Shown here piece by piece: positions 21,901 to 62,981 of a DNA stretch of 64,000 nt. Every line of letters starts with the position of its first letter. Position 1 is the stretch's first letter. The DNA lies in NCBI GenBank assembly GCA_024036415.1, contig JAMWET010000180.1, positions 705,001 to 769,000 of the forward strand. Direction: 5' to 3'. The DNA comes from Prochilodus magdalenae. Taxonomy: Eukaryota; Chordata; Actinopteri; Characiformes; Prochilodontidae. The position numbers and the translations under genes are program-made. The notes below the pieces were generated by a model. That model made no database searches, was not told where the DNA came from, and saw only the letters and a list, made by a program, of their open reading frames with translations.

Positions 21901-24900
21901 ACAGTAAGATATTGGAGTGTGAGATGTAGTGGAGTTACAGTAAGATATTGGAGTGTGAGGTGTAGTGGAGTTACAGTAAGATATTGGAGTGTGAGATGTA
22001 GTGGAGTTACAGTAAGATATTGGAGTGTGAGGTGTAGTGGAGTTACAGTAAGATATTGGAGTGTGAGGTGTAGTGGAGTTAGAGTAAGATATTGGAGTGT
22101 GAGATGTAGTGGAGTTAGAGTAAGATATTGGAGTGTGAGATGTAGTGGAGTTACAGTAAGATATTGGAGTGTGAGATGTGGAGTTACAGTAAGATATTGG
22201 AGTGTGAGATGTAGTGGAGTTACAGTAAGATATTGGAGTGTGAGATGTAGTGGAGTTACAGTAAGATATTGGAGTGTGAGGTGTAGTGGAGTTACAGTAA
22301 GATATTGGAGTGTGAGATGTAGTGGAGTTACAGTAAGATATTGGAGTGTGAGATGTAGTGGAGTTACAGTAAGATATTGGAGTGTGAGGTGTAGTGGAGT
22401 TACAGTAACATATTGGAGTGTGAGGTGTAGTGGAGTTAGAGTAAGATATTGGAGTGTGAGATGTAGTGGAGTTAGAGTAAGATATTGGAGTGTGAGATGT
22501 AGTGGAGTTACAGTAAGATATTGGAGTGTGAGGTGTAGTGGAGTTAGAGTAAGATATTGGAGTGTGAGATGTAGTGGAGTTAGAGTAAGATATTGGAGTG
22601 TGAGATGTAGTGGAGTTACAGTAAGATATTGGAGTGTGAGATGTAGTGGAGTTACAGTAAGATATTGGAGTGTGAGATGTAGTGGAGTTAGAGTAAGATA
22701 TTGGAGTGTGAGATGTAGTGGAATTACAGTAAGATATTGGAGTGTGAGATGTAGTGAAGTTAGAGTAAGATATTGGAGTGTGAGATGTAGTGGAGTTACA
22801 GTAAGATATTGGAGTGTGAGATGTAGTGGAGTTACAGTAAGATATTGGAGTGTGAGATGTAGTGGAGTTACAGTAAGATATTGGAGTGTGAGATGTAGTG
22901 GAGTTAGAGTAAGATATTGGAGTGTGAGATGTAGTGGAGTTAGAGTAAGATATTGGAGTGTGAGGTGTAGTGGAGTTACAGTAAGATATTGGAGTGTGAG
23001 ATGTAGTGGAGTTACAGTAAGATATTGGAGTGTGAGGTGTAGTGGAGTTACAGTAAGATATTGGAGTGTGAGGTGTAGTGGAGTTAGAGTAAGATATTGG
23101 AGTGTGAGATGTAGTGGAGTTACAGTAAGATATTGGAGTGTGAGATGTAGTGGAGTTACAGTAAGATATTGGAGTGTGAGATGTAGTGGAGTTACAGTAA
23201 GATATTGGAGTGTGAGGTGTAGTGGAGTTACAGTAACATATTGGAGTGTGAGGTGTAGTGGAGTTAGAGTAAGATATTGGAGTGTGAGATGTAGTGGAGT
23301 TAGAGTAAGATATTGGAGTGTGAGATGTAGTGGAGTTAGAGTAAGATATTGGAGTGTGAGGTGTAGTGGAGTTACAGTAAGATATTGGAGTGTGAGATGT
23401 AGTGGAGTTAGAGTAAGATATTGGAGTGTGAGATGTAGTGGAGTTACAGTAAGATATTGGAGTGTGAGGTGTAGTGGAGTTACAGTAAGATATTGGAGTG
23501 TGAGATGTAGTGGAGTTAGAGTAAGATATTGGAGTGTGAGATGTAGTGGAGTTACAGTAAGATATTGGAGTGTGAGGTGTAGTGGAGTTACAGTAAGATA
23601 TTGGAGTGTGAGGTGTAGTGGAGTTAGAGTAAGATATTGGAGTGTGAGATGTAGTGGAGTTAGAGTAAGATATTGGAGTGTGAGATGTAGTGGAGTTACA
23701 GTAAGATATTGGAGTGTGAGATGTAGTGGAGTTAGAGTAAGATATTGGAGTGTGAGATGTAGTGGAGTTACAGTAAGATATTGGAGTGTGAGATGTAGTG
23801 GAGTTAGAGTAAGATATTGGAGTGTGAGATGTAGTGGAGTTAGAGTAAGATATTGGAGTGTGAGATGTAGTGGAGTTAGAGTAAGATATTGGAGTGTGAG
23901 GTGTAGTGGAGTTAGAGTAAGATATTGGAGTGTGAGATGTAGTGGAGTTACAGTAAGATATTGGAGTGTGAGGTGTAGTGGAGTTACAGTAAGATATTGG
24001 AGTGTGAGATGTAGTGGAGTTAGAGTAAGATATTGGAGTGTGAGATGTAGTGGAGTTAGAGTAAGATATTGGAGTGTGAGGTGTAGTGGAGTTAGAGTAA
24101 GATATTGGAGTGTGAGATGTAGTGGAGTTAGAGTAAGATATTGGAGTGTGAGGTGTAGTGGAGTTAGAGTAAGATATTGGAGTGTGAGATGTAGTGGAGT
24201 TAGAGTAAGATATTGGAGTGTGAGATGTAGTGGAGTTACAGTAAGATATTGGAGTGTGAGATGTAGTGGAGTTACAGTAAGATATTGGAGTGTGAGATGT
24301 AGTGGAGTTACAGTAAGATATTGGAGTGTGAGATGTAGTGGAGTTAGAGTAAGATATTGGAGCGTGAGGTGTAGTGGAGTTACAGTAAGATATTGGAGTG
24401 TGAGGTGTAGTGGAGTTAGAGTAAGATATTGGAGTGTGAGATGTAGTGGAGTTACACTAAGATATTGGAGTGTGAGGTGTAGTGGAGTTACACTAAGATA
24501 TTGGAGTGTGAGGTGTAGTGGAGTTACACTAAGATATTGGAGTGTGAGGTGTAGTGGAGTTACAGTAAGATATTGGAGTGTGAGATGTAGTGGAGTTAGA
24601 GTAAGATATTGGAGTGTGAGGTGTAGTGGAGTTAGAGTAAGATATTGGAGTGTGAGATGTAGTGGAGTTACAGTAAGATATTGGAGTGTGAGGTGTAGTG
24701 GAGTTAGAGTAAGATATTGGAGTGTGAGGTGTAGTGGAGTTAGAGTAAGATATTGGAGCGTGAGGTGTAGTGGAGTTAGAGTAAGATATTGGAGTGTGAG
24801 GTGTAGTGGAGTTAGAGTAATATATTGGAGTGTGAGATGTAGTGGAGTTAGAGTAAGATATTGGAGTGAGAGATGTAGTGGAGTTAGAGTAAGATATTGG

Positions 24901-25860
24901 AGTGTGAGGTGTAGTGGAGTTACAGTAAGATAATGGAGTGTGAGATGTAGTGGAGTTAGAGTAAGATATTGGAGTGTGAGGTGTAGTGGAGTTACAGTAA
25001 GATATTGGAGTGTGAGGTGTAGTGGAGTTACAGTAAGATATTGGAGTGTGAGGTGTAGTGGAGTTACAGTAAGATATTGGAGTGTGAGGTGTAGTGGAGT
25101 TACAGTAAGATAATGGAGTGTGAGGTGTAGTGGAGTTAGAGTAAGATATTGGAGTGTGAGGTGTAGTGGAGTTACAGTAAGATATTGGAGTGTGAGGTGT
25201 AGTGGAGTTACAGTAAGATATTGGAGTGTGAGGTGTAGTGGAGTTACAGTAAGATATTGGAGTGTGAGGTGTAGTGGAGTTACAGTAAGATATTGGAGTG
25301 TGAGGTGTAGTGGAGTTACAGTAAGATATTGGAGTGTGAGGTGTAGTATAGTTACAGTAAGATATTGGAGTGTGAGATGTAGTGGAGTTACAGTAAGATA
25401 TTGGAGTGTGAGATGTAGTGGAGTTACAGTAAGATATTGGAGTGAGAGGTGTAGTGGAGTTACAGTAAGATATTGGAGTGTGAGGTGTAGTGGAGTTACA
25501 GTAAGATATTGGAGTGTGAGATGTAGTGGAGTTACAGTAAGATATTGGAGTGTGAGGTGTAGTGGAGTTACAGTAAGATATTGGAGTGTGAGATGTAGTG
25601 GAGTTACAGTAAGATAATGGAGTGAGAGGTGTAGTGGAGTTAGAGTAAGATATTGGAGTGTGAGATGTAGTGGAGTTACAGTAAGATAATGGAGTGAGAG
25701 GTGTAGTGGAGTTAGAGTAAGATATTGGAGTGTGAGGTGTAGTGGAGTTACAGTAAGATATTGGAGTGTGAGGTGTAGTGGAGTTACAGTAAGATATTGG
25801 AGTGTGAGGTGTAGTGGAGTTACAGTAAGATATTGGAGTGTGAGGTGTAGTGGAGTTACA
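18902..25860 (+). repeat. 36-bp minisatellite array, about 193 copies
   Basis: The monomer on the plus strand reads AGATGTAGTGGAGTTAGAG then TAAGATATTGGAGTGTG. Main variable sites are A/G in AG[A/G]TGT and G/C in GTTA[G/C]AGT. The base monomer has 14 G, 11 A, 11 T and no C. Identity between copies is very high, with one 3-bp deletion near 22178, rare variants (AACATA, TAGTCGAG, TTACACT, TTGAAG) and stop-creating TAATGG variants near 24931, 25111, 25615 and 25687. Multi-monomer blocks are duplicated. The reading frames RCSGVRVRYWSV (+) and LQYLTLTPLHLT (-) stay open only because 36 is a multiple of 3. No start context, splice sites or flanking coding sequence support a protein. Confidence 0.97.
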
Positions 25861-27784
25861 TTACAACCCCAACAGTAACCCATAAGCAGCCGCCATGCCC
25901 TGTTGGTTGAAGCGGATCATCGTATAGTGAAAGTTTCACAGTTTCGCAGCTTTAACTTACTCTGTGTTGATGTTCAAATTGACAGGCAAACTCAATAGGG
26001 TCTTTTATTTTTCTGCCTGTTTATTTTGACATGTGGCTTTTGTGTGATCATCCTGGTGTGCCACTGTACACCAGCCAATCACAGCAGAGCTCATTAGCTT
26101 GTTTATGAGCTCACCAAAAAAGGAAAACAGCGTGTTTCATTCTAAGACCAAATGATAGATTATTAATAGAGGTAAAACACCAAGTCTGGACATTTAACTC
26201 TGAGAACGGCCACACACTGTGTAGACATTAGAATCATCTATATACTTGAGTCCTACTTAATTATTTTGGAAAAGCTGCAAAAGTAAACCACAAAATACTG
26301 TTAAAAATTAACAATTCATAGGCCACATCGTATTCGGACCATACACCAGCCAATGTTTGTGTAAAGCTTTCCAACCTCACAATGATTGCTGCATCCGGGT
26401 GGAGAGCATGGATAGGCCTATTAGGCAGATTCGATGGCCTGTTAAAATAAACAAATCCGAGACTCCAGCTTTCATGCTCCCATAAACGGGTGGAAACAAA
26501 ACAGCCTGCTTAGGAATCACATTTTATGCTCTCCGCGTTTGTAGTGCCGGCCATGTGCTTCCTTCAGATGCTGTTATCGTGTGTATGGGATCACTCATGA
26601 AGGATTTCCACAGTTGAATGGGAGATTAGATAGCAATCGAAGGCTGAAGTTAGAGCAAGAGACTTATCTAGTGCTGGAAAGATCAATAGCTTCCTCGAGA
26701 GCATGAATCTTCCCTGTGGAACAGATGTTTTCCTCTGGAAAGAATGATCTGACTCCACTGATAGCTTGTGGTTCCCATATGCAGTGGGACAAAAGAATTC
26801 TACTCCTACTCCCAGTCATCCTCTGAACCATTCCTAGTCTTTGCTGAATTTAACGTCTATATGAAATTGGCCAGAACTTTAGCACAGGTGATATTTTTTA
26901 TATTTTATTTATATATCCAAACGTCAGAATTCAGCAAATAAACAGTAACTATGCACTACAATGTGCAGAGCTGTGTTCTCTGTAGAGGAACTTGGTTTCC
27001 CTCGTGTGTAATTATACCCGGGATTCACTTTAACATCATTGACTTGTTCTCACCTGGGTCGGGTCATGAGAGTGTGGACTTTACAGCAGGGATAGATAAC
27101 ATGAGCCTAACTTGGTGCAGTTTTCACTAATATTAATCCAAGTTGGGAAACTAGGACATGCAGTCCTGATCACCACGAAACAGTAACAATCAGGGCTAAA
27201 GCAGTGCAGACTGGAGTCTGAGAATATTTTGTTGAGCTGAAAGTGAATTGCCACCGTTTGCTGTGATGTGCCTGTGTTTGCTTGCTTGCTCGGTGTGTTT
27301 TTACAGGATGCAAAGAGAGCGAACGTCCTTTTTCCAGCAATTCAGCGGAGGTGTTTTCATAACAGACTGAAAACGCTCCACTGATTTTCCCCAACTGTTT
27401 ATCAACCTAACCAAAGGAAGCACCTAATGGCGTTAAGGCTGCCAAGTCCTCATTTCCACCTCATTGTTTTTATTGCTCCAGTCTTTACTCCTTGCAGGTA
27501 CTAAAGGAAAGAAGCTGTCTTTAGAAGGCCTGGAGCCAAATCCACCAAAGATTTGAGCACATGCTAAAACCATTCACACATGCAGGTAAAAAAAAAAACA
27601 GAATACGTGACGGGAGGCACTCTAGGTGGAAACGCAGACCCTGTTCATTTCTGCGTTCCTTAAACTACTTCCACCATGCTTCACAGACGTGTCAAAGAAG
27701 AAGTCCTGGAAGACTGATTCACTGTTCATCTTTAACCCCCAGGAACCGCTCGGTGCTCAAACACAAATAGAAATGCAGACCGGG
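25861..27784. other. Intergenic, no gene recognised
   Basis: Unique-looking sequence between the satellite and the ppp3ca 3' end. Short open frames have no support. The satellite ends abruptly at 'gttacattacaacccc'. Confidence 0.5.
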
Positions 27785-29450
27785 TTTATTTTCATGCACA
27801 TTTTTATTGAACAGTATTATAAAATACTTTTTAATAGTTGTGAGTGCATGCGTCATCTGCCAACAGTTTGGAAGTTAAATTACAAAAGCAAGGCTTAATG
27901 TTGTGTAGTGAATTACTTGGGCACTTAAGCAATTGTTAAAAAAATTGATGGAGTACTTTGTTGTTGTTATTTTTTCCTCTTAAAGTATTGAGCAGTAACA
28001 AACCGGTAACTGATATACAAAGCAAAGTTCCTAATAATAATAATAATAATCATAATAATAATAATAATAATATTAATCATCATCAAATTACACTTTTTCT
28101 GTGGCACGTTTACAAAACAGAACAAAAAAAGGTCTAAATGTCTGGTACGACATGAACAGCTATCATGCATCTGGAGTTCCACATGTAACCACAAACTTAT
28201 GTCACGAGAACAGCTAAACATGCTAAATCGGACTACATGTGTGCTTACAAGCATAAAAACCATGATTCCTCATCCAATATTAAAGAGTTTGATGCTTTCA
28301 TTACAAAATAAGTTGAAGGCCTGAAGCTTTATCCCGGTGTTATAGTAAAGGATGGCGGTATACATTTTCCAGTATATATCGACTAAGCACACTACAGATC
28401 AAAACCGGCCTCGGCAGCCAAGGTAATTCATTCATATTTCCTTTGATAAATCTTATAAAACATGCATAGGCAGATGCTTTCAGTTTTTTGTCTTTTTTTG
28501 TACAGAATATAGGTGCTTTATATATAGATTTTTTTTTTGTTTGTTCGCAATACTTAAAAAGAAAATCACTCACAGAAATTCCAGCAAGCCACAAGAAATC
28601 TATTCCCCATCTTGAATAAAACAAAAACCTTATTCTGCAAATCATAGAGGTGTCAATTCCAGTTTTTCAGCTCTGAGAAAATGGGTACTTGCTATCAAGC
28701 TAATTAGCCATTATACAGAAAACAGGATCAAAGCACACACGCGCACACACACACACCAAAGAAACCTGAGGTAAGCATAATCTGTACAAAACCATAAAAC
28801 GTTCCATTTTTGGCATTTCAACAAGGTTGCAACATTCTTTTAAGACTGCCTAATTTACTTTAGAGCTAGTTTATAAGAGTAGCAAAAAAAGGTATCAATA
28901 AATAGTCCTTATTTAGTTTGTACACCCTTTTTATGTTAAAAACTTTTTTTTATGTTCTGTCCATTTTTAGTGCTGTATTTTTGTAAACGTACAATAATTA
29001 GTAAGAAGTTACACACACAAAAAAAAAGAATGAAAGAAAGAAAGAAAGAAAAGAAACTATTTCTGTTATCCAGTAAATGGTTAAAGGCCTTTTCACATAA
29101 GATATCTCAGTTTGCCTGCTGTTTCTTCCCAATCCACAACCAAGAGCACCCCCCCACACTTATTCATTCAGAAAAGAGTGAACCAGCGAGAACTTTTCAT
29201 GGTTTCTACAAGCAAAATAATTTTAAAGGCATATCCAAAGACTAGAGAGTGTCACTCTGAATTACGTTTGAAAACTCTGCGCTCTCTCTCTCTCTTTCTC
29301 TCCCTCCCTCCTCACGCTCCTTCCCCTGATCTCTTCTTCTATCTGACTCCCATTTCCCAAACCCTGCGCTCCTTCGTTTGACTGTAGCGTGGAGAAAGAG
29401 AGGGAGGAGCCTCATCATCGCGGCGACACTGGCGGGGCGGCGCCGGCACG
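27785..29450 (-). other. ppp3ca: Putative 3' UTR of ppp3ca with poly(A) signals
   Basis: Follows the stop codon at 29453-29451. Minus-strand AATAAA hexamers at 27808-27803 and 27790-27785 are the best distal poly(A) signals. The stretch holds a GA/CT tract just after the stop (about 29281-29300), an A-rich/GAAA run and an ATT repeat (28033-28080). A long 3' UTR is usual for PPP3CA. The true end needs transcript data. Confidence 0.5.
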
Positions 29451-58119
<28,669 letters not shown>

Positions 58120-59165
58120 CTAAGAAAGTGCAATGTGATTTACAATGTAATCATTATCATTACACTATCTATATAAGCATCATCATCACGGCTGTGACGG
58201 CCATCATCTTCATCCCCAGCTAACAAATCATTCAAATTAGATAACATGGTGCATGTAAACGAGTGACACCTGTAAGCCTCTATTAAGATGTCTTTCAGCG
58301 ACACGCTGTTCAGCGTTCACAATGGCGCACATTTCCATACAGAGCTGATGTCAGGGCTTTGAAGTGGTACAGTTATAGAAAGCTTTCTCTCCATCTTGTT
58401 GCCAACCGACAGTGCTTAAGGCTTTTCACAGAAAGCGTGTCACCTGGCCTCTTGTTTAATGAATAATAAATGCATCAGTGCCGCGGGATGAAATGCGCCT
58501 TTGTACAATAAACAATGCGTACTACCCCTGAGCAAAGCCTCACTTTCATGTAGCACAGAGCAGACTGATACAGTTACTGAGATGACCTTGTACAGTAACA
58601 GGGTAAAGGGGTATTTAGTTGTTTCGTCATGTAATAAACTGAGCAAATGTGCCGCATAAAGGGATCCATTCTGCAATCAGATCGATTCTGCAGTAAGTCT
58701 AATAGTCTAAGTTCGCCCCTCATTTATTTATTTCAGCAAGAGAAGGATTATAATATCCATTTTGTTAGTATTTATAGCCTTTATTAATCACATGCATTCA
58801 GTTTCTTCATAGAAATCCAGTCCCCAAGGCTCAGTCTTAATACCTGATTGTGTTTCATGTTCCTCATGATCAATAATTCCAAACACATTCGAACACACTG
58901 ATGTCTGGACTCTCAGATGGCCAACCCAATGTTCCGGGGAGTTGTTTGCTCACGAAGGAGGAATGAACATAAACACCTGACACCTTATTTTCTCTCTCAA
59001 AGATAAAAGCTTTATGTAAAGCAGTAAAAATGTGTTCCAAGTTTGTCACACCACAGATGTGTTATTAACCATCCGGCCAAATCTAAGTGATAAAAAAAAT
59101 TGCCAAGTAAAATTAGGTTTCTGATGCCAAAGCTTTCTAATGTTTTATACTGTTATAGTGTTAAG

Positions 59166-59380
59166 GGAGGAGTTGGTGTGGCTCAGCGGTTAACACCTTC
59201 GCCTTCACCCACCAAGGAGCTACCCCCTCATGTGGGAGACAGGGGATCCCATAGGCATAGGAGTCCATAGGCAAGACTCCTAACACTACACTGGCCTACC
59301 CGTAATACGAATAACCTTGTAAGTCGCTCTGGATAAGAGCGTCAGCTAAATGCCTAAAATGTAAATGTAATGTAAATGAG
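59166..59380 (+). mobile_element. tRNA-derived SINE
   Basis: Head has a box A-like 'gtgtggctcagcggttaa'. The tail 'gtaagtcgctctggataag', 'agcgtcagctaaatgcc' and 'taaatgtaaatg' is the common 3' module of fish SINEs. About 215 bp, plus orientation, in ppp3ca intron 2. Confidence 0.75.
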
Positions 59381-61434
59381 TCATGTTAAATGTGCATAAC
59401 CGAGCCATAATTTTAACCCTGCTAAAAAACAAAAACAACAACATAAACTCCAGTGCTACAGTCCAGACCTAGATAGCTTACAGTGTTTTTACTAACATGC
59501 AGATATTTCCTAACATGCATAATGTGTTCAGTGACTGAATGCGTCATAGTGGTGAGAGCTTTAATGGCCTACCAGGTCTTATAAGGTCTTTAACTCCAGT
59601 CCTGAAAACTTTGCCCTGACCTTTGCCATCCTCATGCAAACGGATTATCTCATATTTATTCTTCTTAGAAATATCTCTCGCTATTTTAATAACATGTGCT
59701 TGGTTTCCATTTTGCAGTTGTACTTGATGTTTTGCCCAAAAAGTCTTCTGTTTTTGTTAAGTACATAAAAATTATTGATGGTAATCCAGTTTTTGTACAG
59801 ATGTGGCAGATAGATAGCTCATCATAAAATGAGCCTTCCTTTCAGAGATAATTCTGTTTATAAATCCAGTATATTCTATCCATCCCAAACTGGGCTGTCT
59901 GGACCCAGAACAGCTTCATTCTGCAACAGAGTGAGATACAAACATGTAAACTGCTGTAAGCAGCTGCACCCTGGCTTTAAATTAACACTGTTAAAATGCC
60001 AACCCATTCTGAAAGCTTTTAATCCTCAGACATGAAAGTATTAAACCTCAGTGGTGGTTTCTGCAGTAGTTTGTGGCCCAGAACTTGAGATTTTACCATG
60101 CCTTCGTAAGCCAGACTGCTGTAATAAATCTGTGCTCCAAGTACAATATATTATTTCTTGTCATAATTCTTGAGCATCTTGGCATAGCCAGATAAAAATA
60201 GTCAAACGCTGTAGTTATGCCATTACTGGTATGTGCAGCAGTGTGCTGTAGGAACGACTTTTGAACTGTCACGTATTTGTGACGCTATGCCGGAGAAGGT
60301 TAACATCCCAACTGTGAATTACCCGACGGTACAGTCAAGCCTATTTAGAAAGCAGAAATTATACCCAATTCCCCTTTAAATGTCTCTAATGGAAACAGCG
60401 GTTATGGCAGTGGACGTGTTATATGATGACATTTAACTCAGGCAGTCAAGTCATACGTAATCACCTTCCTCTACACCTTTCAAAAGGTTAGAATTCCTAG
60501 GAAAAGTGACTGCACTGTTCAATGGCCTTTTGTGTCACATATCATGCACGTCTCAAATCAAACCCCACATCGCTATACAAATACACATTAATGAGCTTCC
60601 ACTGAATCCAGTAGCTAACCAAGAAAATCCTCAATGAGACCCAAAAAGGATTTGCAAGTCTGTTGCTGAGCTCTGATGATACATGAGCCAGAAATAAAGT
60701 AGCCCATAATTAGGCAGAAAAGCCAGAAGAAATAAATCAGGAATAGCCAAAACATTAGCCATGTCAGATTCTTCTTAGATCACTGAAAAGCCAAAATAAA
60801 GTAAATCCAGATAAACCCTGCAGCTCACAAGCCGAGACTGGGCTGAGCACTACGGCAGTAAGTTATCATCAGGGTGATATGGTATTATTGTCAGCACTTC
60901 TTCAATATGTTGTTTTGGTTGTTTCTTCCTCTCAGTAACAGCTTTGTGAGAGCTACCGTCTTCTCACACACCTGTGGACTCAGATCTGGGGTACAAGTGG
61001 ACCTGTGTCTCTTGCAGACAAAAGCTTTAAAAGCTCTCAGTCTGATGGAAACAAGGTGGTCTTTGACTTTTTCCCAGTGCTGTACATGATGGATATCAGA
61101 CTTAATATAATACAGGTGATATAATACTGAGTCTGGATTGACGTTCTGATTGAGTAATAATTAGTTGCAGCCCTATGAACACATTTCTGGATGCGTACAG
61201 CCATTTCTAACTAATCAACTGAAGGACATCACGTTCACTTCCACTTCAAAAGCGCTGAACCAGATAACCTAGGCTTAGACATGTCTGAGTTTTGATTTCA
61301 GTGCATTCCTACATGCTAGTTTCATTTGCGGGCATGAAATTGCTGCTGCAAAGTGACTGTATTACATTAAAAGCCAGGGCACACAATAAGACGGCTGACA
61401 TAACGCTCTTGTAGGTGCACGCTGAGATGCGCAT

Positions 61435-61760
61435 TTCCATGGTTACGGTGGATTGCAGGCTCTGTTACAGTATCAATTTGAAATGCAAATGCTATTAGGA
61501 GAACAGTCGTTCCGATCCCTACAGCCTATCAATGTTTTCAATGTTTCTGTCAATTGTGTCTGCAATAAATTACCCCATCTCGATTCGCCTTTGCCCGCCT
61601 CTAATCACACGGCCCCATCTCGGCTGATTTCATTGGAGGTGATGTTTACATCGCTTTGTTTGTCTGTCAATCTGGCAACCACATTAGTCATATCCCCCTT
61701 TATTCCTTATTCATGGACTCAGAATGAAATCTATAAAGACATCTTCCCCTATTACAGCTA
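61435..61760. promoter_or_regulatory. Candidate conserved noncoding element
   Basis: Unique, balanced-composition sequence with an exact octamer (ATGCAAAT near 61481), an RFX-like 'ccatggttac' at 61437-61446, and several TAAT/CAAT-type motifs. It lies amid plain AT-rich intron. Call rests on motif density and texture only. Confidence 0.25.
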
Positions 61761-62398
61761 GAGTGCTGTTTGCTCAAACTTATTAAGTCATGATTCATCC
61801 TCAGGGTTGCTCGCATTTAAACTACTTTGTGAACCAGCAGTCTGTTGATGGCTAATGCGGCTGTATTGGCATTCATAATACTTATATGGCCATTATATAA
61901 GAGCCGGAAGCATTACTGATAAGCAAAATTATTTTATTTCACATTTAGGGTACAAAAAACGATTTTGCTTTCTGTTCTCCAGAACAACTCCCTGAAATTC
62001 AATCACAATTTTCGCCTGAGGCACAACCAGAGCAGTTAAGGTTAGTGCTTTCCCTATTCCAACACATCTCGACACGTTAGCTAATTATCACGTACTCCAT
62101 CAATTAGATTAGGCGTGTTAGAGGAGGACAAATACCTTACAGAGCAAGCACAGCAGTCTTAAGAGAACGCTAAATACTGAATCTACTCAGCAACCATGCC
62201 CTGCCTCAGATTGCAGTGACCAGTAAGGCTTCCTCTTCTCTTTCTATTGCTCCTTCTTTTCTAAAAATAACAGCACTGCAAAAAGCATATTCCCTCAAAA
62301 ATCAATCACACAAATGACAGAGGAACATTTGGGACTGTTTTAGCAGAAACACTAATTAGGAGCAAATATCCTGAGAAGACGTTCCCTCTTAATCTTAA

Positions 62399-62845
62399 AA
62401 TATGAGCGAGTGAGCGAGAGGGAACGAGAGACACTAACACAAAACCTGACAGAGAGAGACGAGGGGAGAACGAAAGACAGACAGATTGACAGAGAAACAG
62501 AAGGGAGAGAGGCAGAGAGACCGACAGCACAAAAAAGAGAGACGGACAGACAGAGAAGGAGAATGACACAAAAAGAGATAGCACGACGGCAGAAGGAAAA
62601 GAGAGGGAGAGAAATAGACTGAACACATCAGGGAGACTGAATAAGAGAAAGGGAGAGAGACGCTGACTGACTGCATGACAGAGACTGAGAGAGTGAGTGA
62701 GAAATGGAGAGACACAGAAAGATGGAGCAATGACAAAGACAAACCGAGACAGAGAGAGACAGGCGGAGAGGAAGTAAAAGGGAAGAATTGAGACAGATAA
62801 ACGAGGAGAGAGAGAGAGAGAGAGCGAGAAAGAGAGAGAGAGTGC
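62399..62845 (+). repeat. Diverged GA-rich purine tract
   Basis: About 450 bp of mainly GAGA/GACAGA repeats with interruptions. Minus-strand open frames rich in Ser and Leu are artefacts. Confidence 0.9.
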
Positions 62846-62933
62846 ACAGTGTAGTCAAAATGTCTTTTACAACCATCCAATTAGCATCTGTTAGAGGGAC
62901 TGTGGTGGGAAGCAATTAAGCTGAGTCTCTGGA

Positions 62934-62934
<1 letters not shown>

Positions 62935-62978
<44 letters not shown>
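62935..62978 (+). repeat. (CA)n microsatellite
   Basis: About 22 uninterrupted AC units. Confidence 0.97.

Positions 62979-62981
<3 letters not shown>

Noticed and set aside
18902..25860. CRISPR-like array (regular ~36-bp repeats)
   Set aside because: There are no unique spacers; the units are directly adjoining in a vertebrate genome.
19848..25883. 2011-codon minus-strand and 1664-codon plus-strand open frames
   Set aside because: They are by-products of a 36-bp tandem repeat whose period is a multiple of 3; no domain, promoter, splice or composition evidence for a protein.
62306..62915. Ser/Leu-rich open frames on the minus strand
   Set aside because: Translation of diverged GA-rich repeat.
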